From Bacteroidetes bacterium GWA2_31_9 (GTDB taxonomy: Bacteria > Bacteroidota > Bacteroidia > Bacteroidales > GWF2-33-38): a stretch of 38,581 nucleotides of DNA. Where the stretch lies: NCBI GenBank assembly GCA_001768975.1, contig MEND01000131.1:1-38581 (forward strand). The letters run 5' to 3'. The notes beneath the pieces were generated by a model. It was not told the origin of the DNA, made no database searches, and saw only the letters and a list, made by a program, of their open reading frames with translations. The translations under genes were made by a program, and so were the position numbers. How positions within the stretch are numbered: the stretch's first letter is position 1; the number at the start of each line of letters is the position of its first letter. Of the stretch, positions 30,620-38,581 are shown piece by piece.

Positions 30620-30943
30620 ATGAATAAGAAATTAAAAACAATCTCGCTTGATACAATGATAGACAAGCATATTGGTAAAATCGGAACTCCAAAACGAGAT
30701 AGCTTTGAAAATGAGTTAAGGCTTGACTTGCTTGGAGAAGCAATAAAACAAGCACGATTAGAGCGAAAATTAACACAAGAAGAACTTGGGCAACTCGTAG
30801 GAGTTAAAAAAGCACAAATTTCAAAATTGGAAAACAGCTTGACAGATGCGAGATTCGAGACAATAATTAAAGTTTTTAGAGCATTAAACGCTAAAATAAA
30901 TTTTAATGTAGAGCTACTGAATCAAACAATGAAACTAGCTTAA
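30620..30943 (+). CDS. HigA-like XRE-family antitoxin
   Basis: LGEAIKQARLERKLTQEELGQLVGVKKAQISKLENSLTDARFETIIKVFRALNAKINF helix-turn-helix; directly follows the toxin remnant. Confidence 0.9.
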   Translation: MNKKLKTISLDTMIDKHIGKIGTPKRDSFENELRLDLLGEAIKQARLERKLTQEELGQLVGVKKAQISKLENSLTDARFETIIKVFRALNAKINFNVELLNQTMKLA

Positions 30944-31079
30944 AATAAAAACCGTGTGGCAACAAATGCTAATTGTAATAAGGCTTTCAGTGATAATTTG
31001 AGCATTCTGCATTGTACAAACTTCGGTGTAACTCGACAAAGAGGTATTCCAAAATCCCTTGCTGCATTTAGCCTTAGAC

Positions 31080-31190
31080 GTTATCGGAAATTATGAGTCG
31101 TCCTAAAAAATGTCAACACTCCAAAAAAGATAAATTGAAAAATATGAAATCTAAATCTTTAAAGGGATTTTGTATTTTCCGATAAATCGA
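31080..31190 (+). other. Possible third, ORF-poor cassette start
   Basis: GTTATCGGAAATTA (31080-31093) complementary to TATTTTCCGATAAA (31173-31186) at 12/14 positions; only a 30-aa ORF (31093-31185) between. Confidence 0.35.
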
Positions 31191-31372
31191 AACAAGTCTT
31201 GTAACAACTATTCCACAAAAAACACAAAAGAGAACTCTGCGAAAACACATCAGCGTTTTTATATTTGAAGAATGTTTTTAACATATTTTGATTTTTTTTA
31301 ACAAATTGATTTCAATTTACATTAATTTCTTATTTTTATACAAATATTATTAATTTAAAACATTAAAATTTT

Positions 31373-31822
31373 ATGGAAGAACAAGCTGTAAAAACTAAAG
31401 CCGGAATGGGATTAGGAATAGCCGGATTTGTATTAGGTTTAGTTGCATTAATTATTTCTTTTATCCCATGTCTTGGTACTTGGGCTCTTATTCCAGGTGT
31501 TGTTGGTTTAATTTTAAGTGCTATTGCTCTTTCAATGGCTACTAAGGGAAATGGAGCTAAAGGTTTAATTATTGCTGCACTTATTGTTTCTATTATTGGA
31601 ACTGGAATTGCTGCTTATCAGTGGTATTTTTGGAATAAAGTTGCAACTGAAGCAACTGAAGGTCTTAAAAACTTTGATGACGAGTGGAAAAATGCAATGA
31701 ATGATTTAAATGGTGAATTAGAAAACTTAGACACTGATTTAAATGAACAACTTGATGCTGTTGCAGATAGCTTAACCGAAGATGCTACTGAACCAACAGA
31801 ATCTAACGAATCAACTGAATAA
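31373..31822 (+). CDS. DUF4190-like small membrane protein
   Basis: KAGMGLGIAGFVLGLVALIISFIPCLGTWALIPGVVGLILSAIAL two-TM pattern. Confidence 0.7.
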   Translation: MEEQAVKTKAGMGLGIAGFVLGLVALIISFIPCLGTWALIPGVVGLILSAIALSMATKGNGAKGLIIAALIVSIIGTGIAAYQWYFWNKVATEATEGLKNFDDEWKNAMNDLNGELENLDTDLNEQLDAVADSLTEDATEPTESNESTE

Positions 31823-32222
31823 TAAGACATTGCTTCTTAAGCAACCTTATCAGATAATAAATTTAATTTTTGCCGGAATTTTCATATCAATTATGATTTA
31901 TTCTGGCTTTTTTTCTGCTGAAAAAAACAATCACCCTATTGATTGTCAGGTTTATGAAAATACTGGCAAACCATGTCCTACATGTGGTTTATCAAGATCT
32001 TTTTCTGAAATTATTCGATTTGAATTAGATAAAGCAGTAATCTATAATAAGTATTCATTAAAATTATTTTCATTTTTCTTTATTGAATTAGTTTTAAGAC
32101 TATGTTTTTTCATAATTTTATACTTTAATTTTATCCGATTAAGAATAATTCTATTTATAGATATAATTATTTCAGTCGTATTATTTTTATATTGTTTTAG
32201 TGATTTAATATTTTATGTATAA
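31782..32222 (+). CDS. DUF2752 family membrane protein (start uncertain)
   Basis: TGKPCPTCGLSRSFSEIIRFELDKAVIYNKYS motif plus TM segments. Confidence 0.75.
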   Translation: MLLNQQNLTNQLNNKTLLLKQPYQIINLIFAGIFISIMIYSGFFSAEKNNHPIDCQVYENTGKPCPTCGLSRSFSEIIRFELDKAVIYNKYSLKLFSFFFIELVLRLCFFIILYFNFIRLRIILFIDIIISVVLFLYCFSDLIFYV

Positions 32223-32670
32223 GCTATTTATATTATTATTTGTTTGTTTTGAACTTATTGCATGCAAGATTAAACTTGTTGACGAAGTAGTAAAAACATA
32301 CCCAGATGGAAAAAAAGCCATGGTTAACATGTACGAAGAAGGAGACTCAACTAAAGTCGTAAAACGTCAAATTAAATATTACCAAAATGGGAATATAGAA
32401 GTTGAAGGCGATTTTGAAAATGGGAAACGTACCGGCAAGTGGACTTATTATTATGACTCAGGTAATAAGTGGAGCGAAGGTACATTTGAAAACGATTTAA
32501 GTAATGGAAAATTTACTGTTTGGTATAAAGATGGTAAAATAAATTACAAATCAGAATATAATAAAGGACAACCTGATGGCAAATGGACTTTTTATGATGA
32601 AAAAGAAAAGCCTATTAAAGAAGTAGTTTTTGAAAAAGGAAACAAAAAATCAGAAAAAAAGTTAGATTAA
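32215..32670 (+). CDS. MORN-repeat (YwqK-like) protein, possible lipoprotein
   Basis: N-terminal LFVCFELIACK; KYYQNGNIEVEGDFENGKRTGKWTYYYDSGNKWSEGTFEN repeats; start overlaps the upstream ORF. Confidence 0.85.
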   Translation: MYKLFILLFVCFELIACKIKLVDEVVKTYPDGKKAMVNMYEEGDSTKVVKRQIKYYQNGNIEVEGDFENGKRTGKWTYYYDSGNKWSEGTFENDLSNGKFTVWYKDGKINYKSEYNKGQPDGKWTFYDEKEKPIKEVVFEKGNKKSEKKLD

Positions 32671-32721
32671 AAACAACTAAAAGCATTTTCTTGATAATGG
32701 GGGAAGTTATTTTGAAATTAT

Positions 32722-32782
32722 TACCTACGGACAAACAGTATTACCGTTTTAGTATTTTATTGACATATAAACCAAATGGATT
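32722..32782. repeat. Degenerate right-end palindrome pair
   Basis: TACCTACGGACAAACAGTATTACCGTTTTAGTATTTTATTGACATATAAACCAAATGGATT aligns with the 6523 and 19551 right ends. Confidence 0.6.
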
Positions 32783-32833
32783 ATTTTCTCAATAAGAAGT
32801 TCCAACAAAATAAAATTTTTAGTCGGTTAGTAG

Positions 32834-34066
32834 TTATTCTTTAATAAAATTAAAGTAAAAGCTATTACTACCTGAAAGTATTTGAATTAAATAATATCCT
32901 CTTGTAAGTTCATCTAAATTAAGCTTATAAATATATTTTTCGTCAATATTATTTATGTTGCCATTTATTACTTTTCGACCCGACAAATCAGAAATGACAT
33001 AGCTGAATGGTTGAGCATTTTTTTGACTGTAAGAAATATTTAATATATCGTTAGCTGGGTTAGGGAAAATATTTATTTGAATATTACTATTTTCATTGCG
33101 ATTAATTGTTTCGATTTTTGAATAGGTTGAATTACCATCAAAATCAGTCTGCTTAAGTCGGTAATATGAAATTCCAGAATAAGGATTTTCATCAACTTCA
33201 GAATATTCAATTATAGAATTTGATGTGCCAGCACCTTTTGTATAATTTATTGAAATAAAATCAATTCCATCTTTAGAACGTTCAATCGTAAACAAATTGT
33301 TGTTTTTTTCGTTTGTCGTAATCCATTTTAATTCTACAATATTGCTTTTCAATTTACAATTAAACTCAATTAATGAAATGGGCAAAGAACCAGAACAATC
33401 ATAAATATTAAAGCTTTTTGGACCTATAATATTGCAGCATGTTCCTGATGGACAGCCAACAACATCGCTCCATGCTCCAAGATTATTTATTTCAGTTTTT
33501 AATGCTGCATCGTCGGTATTTACTGCATAAAGGTTATAATCTCCAACAGTTAATCCGCTAAAAGTTCCTGATGTATTTGTTACAACAATATTTCCAGCTG
33601 GATTTACAACAACATATTTTTGCTCAAAACTGCCTCCTGTTGTATGCCCTGATGTTGAAACGGAGATGTCTGTTCCGAAGCAAATTTGGTCACAAACAGT
33701 AACAGCACTTCCTGAATATGGTCCAATGTAATCAAAACAATAACTTGATGCATTTGCAACTACAGAAGCCCAAGTGTTGCTTACAGCTAATTCAGTAGGT
33801 CGAGAATTTTTGTAATTAACCGCATAAACTCTGTAATTAATATTTGTTAATGAACTAAATGTCCCTGTTGAATTTATTGCTAAAATTATATCAGAATTAT
33901 CGTTAACTAAAACATATTCTTGTGTATATCCGGCACCATTTTCAAAACCTGATGCACTTACCGATATTGAACCATAAAAATCGCATTGTGAATATATAGG
34001 AATGAGTATATTAATTAAAAGTGCAGTTATTAATGATCGTTTTATGATGTGGCTTCGAAATTTCAT
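32834..34066 (-). CDS. Secreted protein with two duplicated N-terminal domains and T9SS C-terminal sorting domain
   Basis: Signal peptide; repeated I(S)VS(A/T)SG...G..(T/F)(Q)EYV(L/V)VN units; C-terminal IFPNPANDILNISY...GYYLIQILSG. Confidence 0.8.
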   Translation of the reverse strand: MKFRSHIIKRSLITALLINILIPIYSQCDFYGSISVSASGFENGAGYTQEYVLVNDNSDIILAINSTGTFSSLTNINYRVYAVNYKNSRPTELAVSNTWASVVANASSYCFDYIGPYSGSAVTVCDQICFGTDISVSTSGHTTGGSFEQKYVVVNPAGNIVVTNTSGTFSGLTVGDYNLYAVNTDDAALKTEINNLGAWSDVVGCPSGTCCNIIGPKSFNIYDCSGSLPISLIEFNCKLKSNIVELKWITTNEKNNNLFTIERSKDGIDFISINYTKGAGTSNSIIEYSEVDENPYSGISYYRLKQTDFDGNSTYSKIETINRNENSNIQINIFPNPANDILNISYSQKNAQPFSYVISDLSGRKVINGNINNIDEKYIYKLNLDELTRGYYLIQILSGSNSFYFNFIKE

Positions 34067-34079
34067 TTTTGAAAATTAT

Positions 34080-35804
34080 TTAATTCCAAGAACCAGCATT
34101 TGCATTACAGCCTGTACAAGTTAAACTTATCTCGAACTGACCTTCTGTAGCTCCGTTTCCATCAACATAAATGAAATATGTTACGGCATTTGTTGCGGTA
34201 AAAGTATATGATGAAGTTGTTCCAGTTCCGCTGTCAGTGTCGCCGCCAATACAGCTTAATGACCCGCAAGAACCCGAAAAAATATTGATGTCGGTATCGA
34301 AGTTTGTTCCTGCATTGTCTGTACTTATTATTACTTCTTGTCCAGTTCCTGTAAATGTGTACCAAACTCCTTTACTTGTTGTTCCACCTCCGGAACATGC
34401 TGTTGGAGCATCGGTTGCCGTTGCCAAAATATTACTTGCAATATCAGAGCCACCACATGCAAGAGTCATTGCATCTGCACATAAATCGTTGGCAGGAGTT
34501 ATTACAACTCCGGAAATTGGTGTAAACCAGTAGTCGCATAAATCTCCAGCATAACCGTCAATACGAATATAATATGTGTTACCAATTGTCAAACCCGAAA
34601 AAATCCATGATGACGTTGTTCCAGAATTGTAACCATCACTGGCAGGATTAACGCAACTTCCAGCCAATTCCGATAATGAACCACAAGAACCACTAAACAC
34701 AACTAATTGAATTCCATAACCTGAACTACAAGTCCCAACCTGAAATTCGATTTCGACATCAGAACTGGCTGCTATAAAAGTCATCCATGAGTCATTTTCT
34801 ATAGTTCCGCAACCGCTTGGACTTCCTGCACTTGCAGTATATGAACAGCTTGTACTTCCTGCAAAAGGTTGAGTAAGATCAATTAATGGAGCATCTGCAC
34901 ATTCATCGGTTGGTAATGAAGGAGCGTCGGTACAAATATTACAAATTGCAAAAGCTTCTGAATATTTACAAGCTACATCGGCATTATCTTGGACATATAT
35001 TGTTTTTCCGGTAGTTAAGCCCGAAATTGTATAAGTTCCCAAGCCTACATTGGTTTCATAAGTTGTTGTGCCATCTGTTATATCAACACCTGTCGCATCT
35101 CCTAAATCTGTAACATTTACAGCTAATGAATATGATGCAAAGTCTGTTGCACAGGTTTTTGTAATTGTTGCAATTGGAGCGTTACACGTTGCCCCAATAG
35201 TCAATTGAACTCTTGGTTTATAGTTTCTGGTAGTTGAAGTGCTAGTTCCACACTGATTTGCTGAAGTAGAATATACAGATATAGTTTGATTCGCAACATT
35301 ATTGTACATATATACTTGTCCATTGTATCCATAACCAGAATTTACTCCCCAGCAAACATCTACAAGTAAATTGTCGGTTCCATTCCAGTTAAAATTTGAA
35401 TCAAATGCAATAGTTCTCCAACCTGTTGAGCCTGCTGTCAATGTATGAGCATTTTTAACTGTCGTTAAGCTTGCGGCATTATGAGATGAAGCGTCGGTAG
35501 CGGTTGTATGTGCTAATCGTATAGTATAATTTAAAAGACTTCCACTATTTATTTCAGATACATCCCATGCGATTGCTGAAATTGCCCCAGCAAAACCTCC
35601 AGCAGCATCAATTTCTGCTTTTGTATAAACAAATTGCACTCTTCGGCTCTCCCAGGCATAGTTATATGGCGATGCTCCTGAAGTTCCGCTTTGAGTTGTT
35701 TGTGCACCAATAGTAATAGTAGTTTGACTAAAACTTTGATTTAAATTCAGAATATTAAATAATCCAAAAAGACTAAATGATAAGTACAACGAAAACATTT
35801 TCAT
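34080..35804 (-). CDS. Secreted repeat protein; no recognisable C-terminal sorting domain
   Basis: Signal peptide; repeated (C)ADAxxL...W(Y/M)TF.A...I..FSGSCGSL...YYIRIDG modules; ends at ...CNANAGSWN. Confidence 0.7.
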   Translation of the reverse strand: MKMFSLYLSFSLFGLFNILNLNQSFSQTTITIGAQTTQSGTSGASPYNYAWESRRVQFVYTKAEIDAAGGFAGAISAIAWDVSEINSGSLLNYTIRLAHTTATDASSHNAASLTTVKNAHTLTAGSTGWRTIAFDSNFNWNGTDNLLVDVCWGVNSGYGYNGQVYMYNNVANQTISVYSTSANQCGTSTSTTRNYKPRVQLTIGATCNAPIATITKTCATDFASYSLAVNVTDLGDATGVDITDGTTTYETNVGLGTYTISGLTTGKTIYVQDNADVACKYSEAFAICNICTDAPSLPTDECADAPLIDLTQPFAGSTSCSYTASAGSPSGCGTIENDSWMTFIAASSDVEIEFQVGTCSSGYGIQLVVFSGSCGSLSELAGSCVNPASDGYNSGTTSSWIFSGLTIGNTYYIRIDGYAGDLCDYWFTPISGVVITPANDLCADAMTLACGGSDIASNILATATDAPTACSGGGTTSKGVWYTFTGTGQEVIISTDNAGTNFDTDINIFSGSCGSLSCIGGDTDSGTGTTSSYTFTATNAVTYFIYVDGNGATEGQFEISLTCTGCNANAGSWN

Positions 35805-35808
35805 ACAA

Positions 35809-36144
35809 CTAATGCTTTAATTGATTAATAATGACAAGCACTTCAGATTGTTTTATTGCTTTTTTTTGTTCCGTTTTAGATAGCAATTCAAATTTGTCAT
35901 CGCTTACCATTTGGCGAATAGTTGTAGGTTTTGTTTGATTGATTTTGTAAATAACTTTTTCAGTTAAATTATCATCTCCATTTGTAAGGTTATGAATTTG
36001 TTTTATAAATGGATTGATTTGTTTTGGGTTTTTAAACGTAACAGTTGCTTTTGGTTCTGAATGTGTTTCTAAAACTGTTTTTTCTTGCGAATAAATTGAT
36101 ATTGAAAAGAGTAATAAAACAAGAATAAATATTTGCTTCATCAT
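35809..36144 (-). CDS. Hypothetical secreted protein
   Basis: Signal peptide MMKQIFILVLLLFSISIYSQ; just upstream of the secreted-protein pair. Confidence 0.55.
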   Translation of the reverse strand: MMKQIFILVLLLFSISIYSQEKTVLETHSEPKATVTFKNPKQINPFIKQIHNLTNGDDNLTEKVIYKINQTKPTTIRQMVSDDKFELLSKTEQKKAIKQSEVLVIINQLKH

Positions 36145-36274
36145 AATAATTAGAGATTAAATTTTGATGAAACAAATGTAGTTCGAACCTAAAAAAAATT
36201 GCTAAAATTGGGTTGCAAGTCTGTTCGGATTCATGAATTGGAACAAAATTAATGTACTGAAAATCTGCAATCTG

Positions 36275-37411
36275 TTATTTCTGCTTAAATTCGGATGGTG
36301 TTTTCCCAGTAATTTTTTTGAAATATGTATTAAACGAAGATTTAGATTGAAATCCTGCTAATTCAGAAATTGCCTCAATTGTGAATTGATTGTTTTCGGG
36401 ATTATTGAGCAACGAAATAGCTTCCTTAATTCGATATTCGTTTATAAAAAGTATAAAGTTTTTTTCGGCACAAAGGTTTATTGCCTGAGAAATATATTTG
36501 TAGTTTATTCCTATTTTTTTTGCAATGTCAAAAATTGATAATTCTTTGTTGAGATAAAGTTTTTCACTTTCAACCAAGGTGTTTATTTTTGAATAAAGTT
36601 CGGATAAATACTCTACGTTTTTTTCTGTTTTAGATGTTGTTATGATTTCTTTTTCAGGAGCTTTATCCGCCTCAACAATAGATGCTTGTCTTAAAATAAA
36701 TAAAGTATCAAATTGTTTAATTTTTGTTTGCCATAAAAATATTATGTAAGCCAATAATGAAATACTAAAGAATATATCTCCCCAAAAGGCATTAAAAAAT
36801 TCTGATAAATAAACACATGCTATAAATATCAGATAACCTATTATATAGATTAAAACCCATCGAAGTTTTAAAGTATCTTCATAAGAAATAGTTTCGTTTA
36901 TTTCTTTGCAATAATTACGATATTTTCTAATGCTTTTAAAAATATAAAAGATGTTTTGAAATGTAAAAACACCTATCATTCCTGCTAAAATAGAATACGA
37001 TAGAATATTGAAGAAAACATTAATAAATTCTGATTTTGGATTGATAATAATTACTGAGATAGAAACTGATGTTGTAATAAAAACAATTAACGATAGTATT
37101 AAATGCCGAAAAAACCGTTTGATTGGTTGATTCAGGTTTATAAGTATATATCGGTACATTAATGGCGGAATTGCAAGCAAAACAGAAATAAATAATGGTA
37201 AAAGATATTGGGCAACGATTGCTAATTTGAAATCGTTTAAAATCAGAATTAATTGAGTAAAACCAAGAAATGCAATATATATTGAAAGTACTCTATTTTC
37301 TTTTGGATTAATATTCTTAATAAGCAATAATTGAATTGAAAAAATTATTGAAAATATTACAGGAATTATCCCTATTAACCCTGAAATTGAAACTGAATAT
37401 TCTGAAAACAT
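36275..37411 (-). CDS. AraC-family regulator with N-terminal multi-TM sensor region
   Basis: About seven hydrophobic segments; C-terminal SIFDIAKKIGINYKYISQAIN...FTIEAISELAGFQSKSSFNTYFKKITGKTPSEFKQK. Confidence 0.9.
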   Translation of the reverse strand: MFSEYSVSISGLIGIIPVIFSIIFSIQLLLIKNINPKENRVLSIYIAFLGFTQLILILNDFKLAIVAQYLLPLFISVLLAIPPLMYRYILINLNQPIKRFFRHLILSLIVFITTSVSISVIIINPKSEFINVFFNILSYSILAGMIGVFTFQNIFYIFKSIRKYRNYCKEINETISYEDTLKLRWVLIYIIGYLIFIACVYLSEFFNAFWGDIFFSISLLAYIIFLWQTKIKQFDTLFILRQASIVEADKAPEKEIITTSKTEKNVEYLSELYSKINTLVESEKLYLNKELSIFDIAKKIGINYKYISQAINLCAEKNFILFINEYRIKEAISLLNNPENNQFTIEAISELAGFQSKSSFNTYFKKITGKTPSEFKQK

Positions 37412-37665
37412 AAATTATTAAATCCGCTCAATATTAGCTTGCAAATATAGTAAAACAGTTTACGATTTGGATATTGCATATATGCTGTTGATTTATATAA
37501 ACATACAACTCCAATAGAGCCGAAGAACTAAAAATAATTTGATTTAATTGCGAATAATTTGTAGAAGTTGTTTTGAAATATTCATGAAGTTTTAAAGGAT
37601 TTTTCTGAAAATCAAATAAATGTGGAACTTGTTGTTGTGATAAAAGGCTTTAAAAAATAAAATAA

Positions 37666-38581
37666 TTATTTTTCTTCTTCTGGTGTTGAAGATAAAGTGC
37701 AAATCCCTTTTTCATCAAAAATTTTATACGGATATTGAACACTATTTTCTTTATATATTATTTCCTTCCATACTTTACCATTTTCGTAATACCAAAGCCA
37801 TTTTCCATCTTTTTTGCCATCAATAAACTTACCTTCATAAAACAGATTACCAGATTTAGAGTAAAAATTCCAAGCACCTATTTCAACACCATTAATAAAA
37901 TTTCCACATTGCTTTAAATTATCGTTTTCATAATAAATAAACCACTCTCCATCTAACTTATTGTTGTTAAATTTTCCGATAGTATGTAATTTTCCATTTG
38001 GATAAAAGCTTTTCCACTCTCCTATTTTAATATCATTTTCATATTGTCCAATTTCTTTAATTCCACCTTTTAAATTTAATGAATCATTGATGTCGAAATA
38101 TAAAATATATTGTCCTGTAATTTTATCACTCATATATTTACTCTCCATCATAATATTACCACTTGGGTAATATCCGATAAATATTCCTTCAAGTTTTCCA
38201 TTTTTATAATAACATTTTTTTTGAATATCCCCATCATTATAATCTTTGTAATAACCTATAAACAAGCTATCAAATACACCATTTACTTTATATGATTTTT
38301 CTCTGATTTTTTCATTTTCATAATATTCAATAAACTCCCCATTTTCTTTTCCATTTTTAAAATTTCTTATTGCACGAATTTTACCATTTTTAAGATAACT
38401 TATTGTTTTTCCGTTTAATATGCCCATATTATATTCTGCTTCTTCCATCAGAATACCATTAGGATAATATATCAAAAGCTTTCCGTTCAATAAGTTATTG
38501 GTGTATGACTGAATTTGTTCGACTTGACCAGTAATATCATAAGTTTTTGTAATTCCTTCGAGAGAACCATTTTTATAATTA
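37666..38581 (-). CDS. MORN-repeat (YwqK-like) protein, 5' end beyond the window
   Basis: Repeats Y.NGKL..IG.F.NNKLDGEW..YYEN; frame stays open upstream of 38490 to the window edge (NYKNGSLEGITKTYDITGQVEQIQSYTNNLLNGK). Confidence 0.85.
   Translation of the reverse strand, partial: NYKNGSLEGITKTYDITGQVEQIQSYTNNLLNGKLLIYYPNGILMEEAEYNMGILNGKTISYLKNGKIRAIRNFKNGKENGEFIEYYENEKIREKSYKVNGVFDSLFIGYYKDYNDGDIQKKCYYKNGKLEGIFIGYYPSGNIMMESKYMSDKITGQYILYFDINDSLNLKGGIKEIGQYENDIKIGEWKSFYPNGKLHTIGKFNNNKLDGEWFIYYENDNLKQCGNFINGVEIGAWNFYSKSGNLFYEGKFIDGKKDGKWLWYYENGKVWKEIIYKENSVQYPYKIFDEKGICTLSSTPEEEK

Larger units (their letters stand above)
30330..31079 (+). other. Candidate cassette 2 (start GTTCCCACACAG, toxin remnant + XRE antitoxin, closing palindrome 30952-31087)
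   Basis: Start motif complementary to CCGTGTGGCAAC (30952-30963) at 10/12 positions. Confidence 0.5.

Overview
AT-rich Bacteroidetes-type chromosomal window, inferred from the gene content, T9SS C-terminal domains, a MurF-Alr fusion and TAnnTTTG-like promoters. Most of it is housekeeping: tig-clpP-clpX, folA-thyA, a nucleoside MFS permease, a BFN/DUF151 nuclease, a CapD-like epimerase, trxA, dnaE, a CvfB-like S1 protein, nadB, murF-alr and tdk. Among these sit accessory islands. (1) A Y1 (IS200/RAYT-like) transposase pseudogene with a single in-frame TAG, bracketed by paired short palindromes; the same palindrome pairs recur at three other places, including one transposase-less left+right copy. 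(2) At 28777-31190, two to three candidate gene cassettes whose starts are complementary to the 5' end of the imperfect palindrome that closes each cassette. This is the geometry of integron attC cassettes, and no integrase is visible here. The cassettes carry an unusual HhH-like + HNH + beta-helix protein and a decayed HigBA-type toxin-antitoxin. (3) A ParE/RelE toxin-antitoxin pair, T9SS-secreted proteins, three MORN-repeat (YwqK-like) proteins, a PAS histidine kinase and a membrane AraC regulator. The first 0.8 kb is a non-coding tandem duplication rich in micro-repeats. No tRNA, rRNA or CRISPR array was recognised. All family calls are by eye from the protein sequences; no database search was run.
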